The notes beneath the pieces were generated by a model. It saw nothing but the letters and a program-made list of their open reading frames with translations, ran no database searches and was not told the DNA's origin. The position numbers were made by a program, and so were the translations under genes. A stretch of 64,000 bases of DNA from Glandiceps talaboti (lineage: Eukaryota > Hemichordata > Enteropneusta > Spengelidae), in contig NC_135563.1 in assembly GCF_964340395.1 (NCBI RefSeq), forward strand, positions 10,740,651 through 10,804,650, read 5' to 3'. This document shows, piece by piece, positions 1 through 22,395 of this stretch (the stretch's first letter is position 1; each line of letters opens with the position of its first letter).

Positions 1-19
1 AAATGGTAAATTTCTGTAA

Positions 20-180
20 AATTCACAGGTGCAATCACATGATTTTTTGTGTGTAAGGAATCATAGTGCCCTCATTTGCATATCATTTGCATGCAGGTAT
101 GCAATAATGTTTTTCGGTATTGCACTGCACTGCTAGAACCACTAATAATATGCATCAACACCAGTACAAGTAATCACTGG
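20..180 (+). repeat. Dispersed repeat family A, copy 1 (partial)
   Basis: Shares with copies at 2590-2990, 11890-12215 and 15220-15625 the string of a cacatgatt block, a gcatatcatttgcatgc block, a tatgcaataatgtttt block and ggtattgcactgca. This copy holds only one half of the element. Confidence 0.55.
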
Positions 181-1446
181 TACATATATACTAATAATGT
201 GAACTATCTTACGATATAAGATTTCAGTGGACAAAGTGAAAGACAAACATCTTTAAATCAGAACACATTACCAATCAAATGATGGATAGATTTTAAGTGG
301 GAAAGACATAAATGTTGTAAATTGGAAGTTGAACACACTACAATTGGTCAAATGATGACAAGATTTCAGTAGACAGAATGACAGGATAAAGACTAAAATG
401 GCATGAGATACTGGTTGTAATATATTAAAGTTGTATGAGTCATCAATACAGGTAGAGTGAATCAAGTGCACTGACCTGTCTATAAACAAATGACAATTTT
501 CACAGGTACAATATCCTGTACATAGTCTGTGCACTGTGAGGATGTGACAACTGCATCATGTCTAAGTATGCTTAGATTAGACAAACATGCATGGTTGCTA
601 GGAAATGTACATGGTTTTAATTATGTGGCCAAGAATTTGACATTTGAAAACTACAATTTTGACTAGTTTATATAAGAAGATATTTACTTCCAGACAAGTT
701 TTTAGTGACATTTCTTTGCTAAATGTATTTATGGTATACCTGGTGCTCTTTAGAAAGAGTTTCCTGTAATATCTTCCTTGGATAACTAGTGTATATGGCT
801 GTCAGCTGATTTCCTGGAATATAGATTCCTAAGACAGTGTACATACATGTATGTTGGCAGGCTTTAGCTGATTTCCCAGAAAATAGACTCACTCATGAGC
901 GAGTCTTGGAGTAAAATAGATATTTTTTAAAACATTCAGTCTACTTTTTCCCCAGCACACAGTTAATAACTGTGTGGTGGGGGAAAATGTTGACTGTCAT
1001 TATCAACGCAAAAATTGATGTTAATCATTGAATGTTTTAAATTATCAATATTACTCCAAGTATTTTATGTCTTTACTCAGACAGAGTAACTCCCACAGCC
1101 TGCCAACACATCTATAAATCTTTCACTTCAACAGTAACTTATCATGACTTCGTGTTTTATATTCTACTATCATAACATTCAGAATATAAGATGTCTTCGG
1201 TATACTATAAGTTAGCTGATCTTAGAAAGTGACTGATCTGAAATGACCTTTTGCTGCTGGGTGTCAAGTTAGGGAATGTTACATGTAAAATCAACACAAA
1301 TGGAAATGACACTAGGATTACATAGTAGTGATTATAGTTGACTCTTGTAAATCCTGAATGTATATTAAAAGGCTATGAAGAGCTGTACCAATACCTACCG
1401 TTATGTGATACATGTTGTACATATAATGCATAGTGAAAAGCTCTTC

Positions 1447-1812
1447 TACTAGCCTAGAGTCACACGATCGTGTGGAGATTTCTGGCTGTCACCTTTCGCC
1501 TACCCACCTAGCATTTCGCTAACGGTTGTGTACTCAAACGTTGAAACCTAGAATTTGATTACGATTTCCTGCAGCAATTGCTGAATACTGTAATCATGTT
1601 AAAAACTGCACAGCTCAACCCAGGTCCCTCTGAGTTGGTGCTAATCAATTGTAACACTACTGACGTCATCTCACAACGAGAAAAAATATAAACCCAGTAA
1701 GTATTTGCACCTGCTTTCTGGCTAAAGCTTCATTAAGTAAAAGACCGTTAGCAAAATGTTAGCCAGTAGAGAATATCCCCACATGACATTGACTGGACTC
1801 TAGACTATAGCG
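1447..1812. mobile_element. MITE-like element with imperfect terminal inverted repeats of about 80-90 bp
   Basis: The left end (ctagcctagagtc, then a tgtggagat and a gctaacggt block) is repeated in reverse complement at the right end (gctaacattttgctaacggt, then gtggggatat, then ctagagtcc). The element is about 365 bp, has no ORF, and lies in INPP5F intron 2. It is inferred to be a non-autonomous DNA transposon; target-site duplications were not resolved. Confidence 0.55.
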
Positions 1813-2589
1813 CCCCAGGTAAATACAGCATATGATACATACTGTACACATCACTCATATTTGTGAGTTATTCCATTTCACTGGTAATGCAAACATTCAA
1901 TATAAACATTACACTTGATCAAACACTATAATATTTGAAAACAAACAGATAGTATTTATATTTCTGTAAGTTGCAAACATTTAAAGACATATCCACACAA
2001 AATCTAGACTTCACCTATATTTGTTATCATGACATAAACAATTTATAATGGTTTCTAGGGGACACCAAATTATGGATATATGTTTTAAATCATTTTGTCA
2101 ACTTTGGTATATTTACACAGAACAATGATATGTAGGTGTATTCCAAATGATAGATAGGTTTTCTGGAGATAAGGTGATCGAAGACAAATGGGGAATGAAT
2201 GACCTTGTAAAACCTTGATAGATGATCACATGCAAGAATCCTTGCAAACATACGTGTATATATATAACCTCTGGAAATGTCCTGATATAATCATATCCTG
2301 CCTTTATGCAAAGAAACCAATCTGATTGAAACTAAAACGTTACTTTCAGAATCATAAAGACGGTTTATGGCAACCAAGAACACTAAAAAATGTGGACCAA
2401 TCCAACACCTGACCTGTTTAAGTACTTGATGATATGATTTGACAGTTAAACAATGGCACTGTAAAAATCATGATATTGGCGCCATACATGTAACCACTGA
2501 AAATCACAATACTGGCTATCTGGCACCACAACTTAAGCAACTGCACATGAGCAAAGACAATAAAGTCTATAATTTAAGGAAAGAGCCAT

Positions 2590-2990
2590 ATGACAGAACC
2601 CCATGATCCGTGAGTACAAGTGTGGTGTACTTGGGGTATTCACACAAGTGCCTGCAGTGTTTGCTGCAATTGTATTTTCTTGAGAGTAGAGACTGCAACC
2701 ATGAGTGCAAATATCCCTGAGTACCCACACTGGCAATCATGTAGCATGTGGTTCTGTTATTTCTACTTGTTATCATGACATATGTCATCCAAAGCAGCAA
2801 ATTTCCATGAAAAATCACACTGTGCGATCATATGATTTCATGTACAAGGAACAATTGTGCATTCCTTTGCATATAATTTATGCACATACATGTATGCAAT
2901 AATGTTTTCTGCTTTCAGTATTGCACTGCAGTGCAAATACCATTTGTATATGAACACATCGGTACAAATAATTACTGTTACATAACTTTT
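2590..2990 (+). repeat. Dispersed repeat family A, copy 2 (longest)
   Basis: About 400 bp. It contains two mutually inverted blocks (gtgagtacaagtgtgg and gagtacccacactgg) and then a 3' half shared with copy 1 that ends near tattgcactgcagtgcaa. It has no coding potential; the short ORFs across it are incidental. Likely a non-autonomous foldback or MITE-type element. Confidence 0.6.
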
Positions 2991-3060
2991 ACTTTCACTT
3001 AAAGACTGCTGGTTTTGTAAAAAAAACTGTTATTATAAAAAATTACACTGTATTAAGATA

Positions 3061-3150
3061 AGTCCTGTTGTTCAGCCCTATCAGGCTTCAGTTCTTAATC
3101 ACGATGAGTGCTGGCTGATAGTGTGGCTTGAATGTCTGTATCTTACAGTC
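3061..3150 (-). repeat. Dispersed repeat family C, copy 1
   Basis: In reverse complement this stretch has ctgtaagata, a gccacac block, atcagcca and tgatagggctgaacaaca. Related sequence lies at 25826-25900 and 35090-35165 on the plus strand. The family is too short and degenerate to classify. Confidence 0.4.
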
Positions 3151-3349
3151 TAATAAAAAATCTGATTACACTTTAAAATTGAACTTGAAGTTACCAAAAC
3201 CATGATAAAATATAGTTTGTCATTTTTATTTTATATTTTTATACTTTACTCAATGTTGTGAAAATGGTATGACAGAATCGAGAGGATGGAGGTGGGGGTT
3301 ACTCACATATGAAGGGCATATACATAATGTCTGCAGTTTTGACACCTAA

Positions 3350-3387
3350 CCCCCCCCCCCCACACACACACACACACACACACACAC
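3350..3387. repeat. poly(C) followed by (CA)n microsatellite
   Basis: A run of about 11 C is followed by about 13 CA units. Confidence 0.9.
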
Positions 3388-4192
3388 TTTTTCAACTCAT
3401 GTAGACTTTTGGTGCTTGGTATTTAAAAGCAGTCATGTTCACAAAACAATTCTACATGAAATTAGTGGATTCATCACTGTCAATGATACCTGTTAAGCGC
3501 TATACTCATAGGAAGTGATTTGACTTTGGTCTATATGTTGTGGTTATGCCATATCTATCAGTATCACACTATGCGGAAGTTTCTTCCGGGCGTGGGGGTG
3601 GGTGGGGAGTAATTTCCATTTTGGCCAAATAGATTAGAAAAATATCAGCAGAGTTATCATCATGTGATGGCTCTACATGAAATTTGTGAGCTTTGTCGCT
3701 GTCAATGATGCCTGTCGATCGCTTCTCATATGAAGCAATTGGTCTCTATTTGAGTTGTGGTTATGCCATATGTCAGTTTTTACCTAATAAAATATGTATA
3801 TCCCGTGTGATGTGAAGCATATGTTCCTTTGTAGTATTTTTTAAAGATATTTTTTCATAAATTTGAATAACTGCAATAGACATTAGGAAATAATTTTAAA
3901 ATAATGCAGTAAATTTACGACCAATCTTCCAATAATATTGGAGATATCATCTTTGCAATTCAAAAGTTAGCAATATGTTTATAATATTAATAACAGTATG
4001 ACCAATATTTATACAAATTGTAAACTTGAGAATGAAAAGTAAGGATGCTCGTTTCTGTAACTCAACTGACTTAAATAGTTCTTTCTATTTTCTGCTGGTT
4101 AACCACAAATCAGTTGAATCAACTGACTTGAAAAATTCCCCAGTTCGGCATTATAGATTCCATCACGTTCATCAATATAAAAACATTGCATA

Positions 4193-4326
4193 TTGTCCTG
4201 CCTGACGGAGTAAGTTGAGACTCGGTTCTGACAATGTCCCTATAGTATGGGTATTGAGATACAATGATGTACGTACATGATACAACGTACGTACAATGAT
4301 ACAACCTACTCCGTCTAAGCATGACT
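4193..4326. mobile_element. Short foldback element in INPP5F intron 2
   Basis: Ends cctgacggagtaagttg and caacctactccgtctaagc are inverted copies of about 23 bp. The interior contains gtacgtac palindromes. It has no ORF and lies about 115 bp past the exon 2 donor. Confidence 0.45.
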
Positions 4327-4441
4327 GCAATAACACCAGAGTAATACTAATAAACGTGGGAGTTCTCAAGTTGTAGTACATCATACGTATAGTTGGACGT
4401 TACGCCCCTTCGCATCAAATATAAGACAGTTTACAACATAC

Positions 4442-4782
4442 CTGGATGAATCTGTATCTTGCCGATGACACCTTCAATTTGTCCAAGACAGACGGGATTC
4501 CAGGCCGAGCAGAGATCCGAACCTACAAATATCCCACATACAAAATGTCCTATGAATATGTTGTACAAGCTAGTAGTAGTAGTAGTAAAGAATCGACAAC
4601 ATACGAAAATCAATACTGTGACAGGCCTGTGATCGAGCAGCAAGCGCACTTGACAGAGCTGAACTTCAAAAATACTATCACTAACCACATTTAGGCGTTA
4701 AACGTCCATCGAATCTACTACACCACAAACTGTGTTCTCCATCTTGAACTATGTAATGGTCGTGCGCCTGGAATAATTCCAT
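4442..4782 (-). CDS. INPP5F: INPP5F/Sac2 phosphoinositide phosphatase, first two coding exons (partial)
   Basis: Exon 1 is 4782-4686 and exon 2 is 4522-4442. The donor TGTG|GTTAGT and acceptor TTTGTAG|GTTCGG join in phase 1, and exon 2 ends at CATCCAG|GTATGT. Exon 1 begins MELFQAHDHYIVQDGEHSLW; exon 2 carries SDLCSAWNPVCLG then EGVIGKIQIH. From memory this is nearly collinear with the N-terminus of vertebrate INPP5F (MELFQAKDHYILQQGERALW, then a WNPICLG-EGVIGKIQLH block). Sac2 is a phosphatidylinositol 4-phosphate phosphatase of early endosomes. The Sac catalytic domain is not in the window: I found no further exon between 4441 and 1, so intron 2 runs off the left edge. The identity is firm; function of this copy is inferred from the family. 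Confidence 0.88.
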
Positions 4783-4830
4783 TTCTAGTCTGCCGGCAAA
4801 ATTTCGGTTGACGACTCGTCGTCTGGTTGG

Positions 4831-4857
4831 TCATCCTTCAACCTGATCCGCCATCTT
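4831..4857 (-). promoter_or_regulatory. YY1-like AAGATGGCGG element with a 7-codon uORF in the INPP5F leader
   Basis: AAGATGGCGG lies on the minus strand at 4857-4848, about 70 bp upstream of the INPP5F start. Its ATG (4854) opens MADQVEG followed by TGA ending at 4831, before the main ATG at 4782. YY1 sites of this form commonly sit at transcription starts, so the true start may lie close by. Whether the uORF is inside the transcript is not known. Confidence 0.5.
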
Positions 4858-5681
4858 CACTATTACGTTCCCATAATTCAGCAGCCGAAAAGGAAAAACG
4901 AAGGACTGTAAAATAGTGAACACAGAGGACGCTCTAACCAGATGCAAGTAGGTAGGATTTCATACATTGATTTCCCAGAGATTTACAGATGACAGTGTAG
5001 TGTTTTAGGATTTAGCTCATAGAAAGTTTAACCTGAAATATCAGCTATCTTTCACTTTATTGGACTGCGTACGTTTAATCTTAACAACATTTTTCTGACC
5101 AGATACGTGTAATTGACTAAATTACTTGGCAAATAATCTCAATTTTCGGAGCACAATTTGAAACAAATACAAAAATAACAAATAAAAATAAAAACTAACA
5201 CTACAATTATTACAGCTATGCCTGAGCTGTTGGAACAAAGAAGGAACCACCTAACAATATATTTTATTTCCAATAATGCCTTGTCCCTATGACCCACCAA
5301 CAACTTCCTAGCCAGATTTGCCCAATGTTATGATCTTATATTAGAGGCGTTGCATAATGCAGGATTGGCAAATATGATTTCTCTGGTCCATTAACCAAAT
5401 CAATGCAGCTAAGTTAAAATCAGTCTCACCTTTTTTCCCCTTTAAACTAATCTGAGTAACTTTATTAATAAAATATTGGAATTTATCATAAGAATACCTG
5501 CTGATACAACAGAACATTTTCGTTCACTTGCAAAAATAAAAGATACGATTCAGATATTATACATTTTTAAATCACTGAAATTTTATTTCTTCCAAATAAT
5601 CCAATTCATTTTCACCAAAAAAAAAATGTGCAATTATAAAGTCTGATACATTCTTAAAATAAATAGCAACTTGTGTATATC

Positions 5682-5785
5682 ATTCGCATACGTGGTGTTC
5701 ATTAGCATATGTGGTGTTCATTAGCATACATGGTGTTCATTAGCATACATGGTGTTCATTAGCATACTTGGTGTTCATTAGCCAT
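5682..5785. repeat. 21-bp minisatellite, about 5 copies
   Basis: The unit tggtgttcattagcataca is repeated head to tail with few changes; the last unit drifts. Confidence 0.9.
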
Positions 5786-6536
5786 AATTGGTGACTGGCA
5801 CTAGCAATTGGCTACTTCATTCAAATGTTATCTTTATGATCTAACTCCAACTTTCAGTCCAAATGTATGAAGTCACATTTGGAAACAATAATGTCATCCA
5901 TTTATAAAAAACACTCCAAGTGGATTTAAATACAGTTCTCTGTGGTAATTCAAATTCAGAACATATTTCAATGAAACTCATTGTGCTTGGTGACGATATA
6001 GGAATGCTAGAAAGTGAACAAAATGTCTATGCACTAGGTATTGATAAAATCATGAAGTTGTGTAAATTTTAGGAGACCCAGTGTCTCAGTTGTAATTTCA
6101 ATGATGTGTCCACAGTACAGTATTTTGATCAAAGTTTACATTCAATTAATAATGTCATATAATTGGCACTTGCCAACACATATATTTAATTGTTTCTCAG
6201 GAACATAACTGCTAACCAATGACATCCCAAGTCTTTAGTCAAGAGCAATAGGGGTCATATTATAGAATTACTGATGCCTCCACAGTGAAAAGTTTAATAT
6301 TTAAGTGCCACTTGTACTATCACAAGCTAGTCACCAAACTCACAAGAGTAGAAATGTCTGTAATACAATATAATGTAACACAATAATATATGACATGGAC
6401 AAACTTGAAAATGTACTACGATGGACACCACGGGACACACATGGAAATGAAAATGACATTTCAGAATGACATGTCTACAATTTACTATACAAGAACGGCA
6501 GTGCATATCTCATAGAATGTATATGTTTTCGCAAAG

Positions 6537-6735
6537 TGCCAACCATTGGACATATAGCCAGCTATTTATACAATAAATGCCAACCATTGGACAAATAGCC
6601 AGTTACTTACACACTAAATGCCAACCACTGGACATATATGTATAGCCAGTTAGTTATACACTAAATGCCAACCATTGGACATATAGCCAGCAATTATACA
6701 CTAAATGCCAGCTGCTGGACATATAGTCAGCTACT
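6537..6735. repeat. About 40-bp minisatellite, 5 copies
   Basis: Each unit contains atgccaaccattggacat, then atagccag and a tatacactaa tail. Copies vary in length by a few bases. Confidence 0.9.
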
Positions 6736-7854
6736 TGCATATACCCATGCCTGCATGTCTACTTCTTAAATATATAACGTTCATATAACAAAAAAAATAA
6801 CTTTGTTAATTAAATGAGAGAGTTGACTTTCAGTGTGGGTTCATGACCATTTAGATTATCACAAATACAGACTATCCCAAAGTAAACAAACTTGAGCTGT
6901 GATTGCTTCAGTGCTGCTTGTGACTCTTAGTCATACCATCTGGCTAGTATGTCATATTGTTTTCCAAATAGGCATAAATATCACCAAGCCACTTTGTGGC
7001 AATGTTACAAATACACATCACCAATTCTACAAGACCGAATAGAAATAAGAAAACTAAAATATTCTGAACTTGTACCTCTAAAACCATAATCAACTGTATA
7101 CAATCTTTCTTGCATAAATTGAGTAAATATTGCTTTCTCACCATCCGAAATGTTATGACATTTTTACAAAAACACTTGAAAACCATTATCTATCAAAAAA
7201 TCGGTAAAATAAAAATGTATTTACTAATTAGCACACTGTGTGGACTCGTAAAATTGAAAGCCATAACTACCGGCCTTCACAGCACCATTATACAAACATA
7301 TATTGTTTTGTTTAAATCATGAAATATACCTTTAAGAAGTTCAGTGTACTTTTATTATGTAGGCAGGGCTTGTAAAAGACAATGAACTGAAGGTAGGGCA
7401 TACAAAAGGGCAATGTAGGTAGGGCATATGAATGAGCAATGCGGGTAGCATTCATTCATGAGTTTACTCTTTGATATTATTGCTACACATACCACACCCT
7501 ATGAAATGAAACTATTTACTTATACACTGAACTGTCACATTGTTCACTTCACAGTCACTGATGGTTGACTAGCTTTATCATGACCGTAAACAAGATGGAT
7601 TCTGAGTTTGTTTGTCAAACCGCTATTGTTTCCCACAGGTATTTCCAGTTCCTTGTGTCTTGCAAATAAACAATGAAGATTTTGCCCCCACCCCCACCAC
7701 CACCCCCTAAATTTGTACAATTGAAAGGTAATCCTTTTTTTCCAAGTTTTTAAAGGACTGTTTCTTTTATTCACTTAAAGTTTTTATTCACTTCTAAATA
7801 GATTACATTGAAGTGCCATGATAACACTTATATACATGTAATATGTAGTATGTA

Positions 7855-7972
7855 GTAGTAGTCTAGAGCCTATCTGTGGCTCCGAATCTCAAGATCTCAT
7901 CAGGACCTCATTGAGCTAGACGTGAGAAGAGATTCAAAGTCATGGATAGCCTCTAGACTATGGTTAGTAGTA
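7855..7972. mobile_element. Foldback element of about 115 bp
   Basis: Left end tagtctagagcctatc, then gaatctcaa and a tcattgagctagac turn, is mirrored by the right end (tcatggatagcctctagacta in reverse). The terminal tagtctagag resembles the ends of the element at 1447-1812, so the two may be related. Confidence 0.55.
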
Positions 7973-10103
7973 TTTGTACAACTTAGTGCAGAGACTGAAG
8001 TCATGTAAAGTAGCAGTTATTACCACAAATAGTATTTGCAAAAAATAAAAACCAAAGATTACAAAAAAATCAAGCAGATATACATGAATGCTTTCCATAC
8101 GTGCATGTAAAAAAATCAAAATACTTGTATGCCTTTTAATAAAGCGCAGTTTCACAAGACCAAGGTTTATGCGTACAAGTGTACATATAAAGATACTGAT
8201 ACAAACTTTAACAAATTGTAGAAATTATGAGTTGATTGCAATAAAATATTGGAAGATCTTAACAATAGAAGTTGCGTCTTGTTTACTTAAACAACCCATT
8301 TTCATTTCCCAAAACACGCTTGTACTAGGCACCATCATTTTGTAGTTGGACTGCATCCTGCTTTTATAACAAAAACATTGAAGTACTTTTAACAATTGGC
8401 TTGTACTGAATTGTTGGCGTCATAAGATAATACAAAACATTTTCTCCATATATTTCTAGTTTTCTGAAATCTGATTACTATAGTTACACAGTAAAAGGGA
8501 CTGGCATGTAAACACTTCTAACTTTAGCAGTGACACATACCTAGCCTTACAGATATTATAAAATTAGTTGTTGGCACTTGAGGGCTACTTGTGAATAGTT
8601 GTGAAAAACTGTGCTTAATTTTTTATCAGACACACAAAAATTAGGCCACGTGTCGCATACAAAATCTACCACCTACCATACACCACACAAAATAGGCTTA
8701 GTGTTTACGTTGTTAATCTAATTTCTCTACCACACGAAATTGGCAAAATAAAATGCTCCACTTTTCTGTTCCAAGATGCATTGTGTTACAAACGTAAAGT
8801 TGACATCAATTCTACTATAATTTCTCATTGGCTTCTTGTCATTTCAACTCAAGCAGATGTATAACTGTTTTACAGGGTTTTTTTTGCTGAGAATGGAAAG
8901 TAGGTAAAATCATTCAAGAATCCCTTGACATTTTACCAGGGTTCCTAAAATAAGAAAGTGTTAATTTATGCTGGTATGATTGTCACAATGAAGTGATTAG
9001 ATACATGTACATCAAAAACTCACTCTCCCTGTGTAATATATAGATGACCCCTGCATGTACATTTACACAATACCATACCTGTTCTTGTATAACCCCCACC
9101 CCACCCCCAACAAAAAATGGGGGATGGGTTTATACATAAGGGCAACTATGTATTGCCAATGTCAACTATTTAATTTATGCTAATTTAATTTGTATTAGTT
9201 GCATATATAGTGTCACCAAATAGCCTACAGTCAAAATATTGTTACAATGTATATCATCATTAGACACTGAATGTGTAACTAGCACATAAAAATACAGGGA
9301 CAGGGTTTATAAACAAGCAGGGAGAAATACAAGAATGAGTATGGTAAGTTATATATTGATGTACACAATGCAACATTGGAATAGACTTGTGGCCTATACA
9401 CCATACATACATTCTTATGATATGTAAATACTTCTTTTGTCAAAAAATAGATTACACAATATGTCTATAGTATATGCAAATTAGCATATTGTAGAGTTTC
9501 AAATTTTACTCTTGTTATCGCTCATTACAATTAGCTCAGTTTCAAAATTGAAAATTGAGGTTATAAACTTTAGCGTAATTTGTTCCTAAATATTTCCTCG
9601 TTCTGAAAAAAAAAATTGCAATGCTTATTATATATATAAATACATCACGTCTGAAACTCTGATGGACTTAAAATGACATTATACTGACAAACTGAATGGT
9701 TGTTAACTGTAATTAATATCTGATACATACAGTGATACACAGCTGATGTTGTCAAATTGGAGATTGGACCTGGAGCTTTTTTTAAGTTGAATTACTATTA
9801 GTGTTTGCAGATAGTCAAAACTCGGCTTCTTGGTGGTCCCGTTACTGTATAAGACTCATCAGTGTTATTTTTCACTGTAAAGCCAGTTACCATAGAGACC
9901 AACCATCCCTTGTATCTTTCAAGCTATGAAGAAATTTAAAAAAAGAACAACTAGAATACACAGCTGAAGAGAACTCTGTATAGTGATTTAATATTAGTGT
10001 TGTCAATTTCACATTACATTGAGTAAACACCCCAATGTGAGAGTTGCAAACTGCAGTAACTAAACTTGACTGAGTGGCGTTCATCAGATTGTCGACGTTG
10101 GCA

Positions 10104-21557
<11,454 letters not shown>

Positions 21558-22395
21558 GGTTGACCTTGAGTAAAAGCTTGACGTTTCACAATAATGTTCG
21601 TAGCTGCAGCTACGAAGTGAATCACACCACACTCAAGCTGCTGTAGTGCTGTTCCAGGGGTTCCAGGGTTCCAAGTAACTTAGTGTTGACACACACACTG
21701 ACTTCTGCACGTCAATAAATCCATTCGATATAACTATACTTCTGCAAGTTCTAGAATGAACTGCTATTCCACGTTAGCGACTCGGTCCTATCAACACAGG
21801 GCATGTACTTGTGGCACTGGGTCGCCCAGATGAGGTCAACAACCTTCTGGAATGAGAAATGTAAATACAGCTGATCGATGATACAGATAGATAATGCGAC
21901 CTTCGTTATATAATAACACCCGTCGAGGTCATACCTGGTGACAGTGTTTCCAGAACCGTACTGTTTACCGCTCTAAATGGATGTGTTGATGTTTATTGAG
22001 GCGACGATGACTTGCGCTAACGTGTGAAACGTGTCAGACGTAAACTGTAAACACTTTCTCACCACTACGTCTACAGGAAGTGATTGTATCAGAAATAAAT
22101 AACTGACTGTATTGCTATATTTGTAAACAGCACATTCTTCCCTTAATATCAAATAATAATTGTATCAAAGACAGTGCATATCGCAATGAACTGTAAGCTA
22201 TAAAATATGATCGAGTATTCTTAAAGTATTTAAAACATTGTTTGATTTTTATATTTTTGTCAAAATTGTTTACGTAAAACGTTTAGTTTCCGAAACTATA
22301 TTAACACAGATAAATTGTGCCTGACGAACGACGTTTTAAAAATTCCCCATTGTGTGTGGGGGGTTTCTCAAACTGAAAATCACGAATTACAGTAC
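21558..22395. promoter_or_regulatory. Shared divergent promoter region of GPAT3/4 and ATP5ME
   Basis: The two start codons face away from each other with 838 bp between them, so both promoters and 5' leaders must lie here unless a non-coding first exon sits elsewhere. No clear TATA box or named element was recognised. Confidence 0.5.

Larger units (their letters stand above)
4950..10100. other. Intergenic region between INPP5F and GPAT3/4 (no gene seen)
   Basis: I found no exon with flanking splice signals and no recognisable protein. The short ORFs are AT-rich and unconvincing. The stretch holds two minisatellites (5682-5785, 6537-6735) and a foldback element (7855-7972). The GPAT3/4 3' UTR must run leftward from 10103 by an unknown length. 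Confidence 0.6.

Noticed and set aside
4446-4694. 82-codon plus-strand ORF over the INPP5F exons
   Set aside because: The minus strand has spliced exons matching INPP5F, so this is an antisense shadow.
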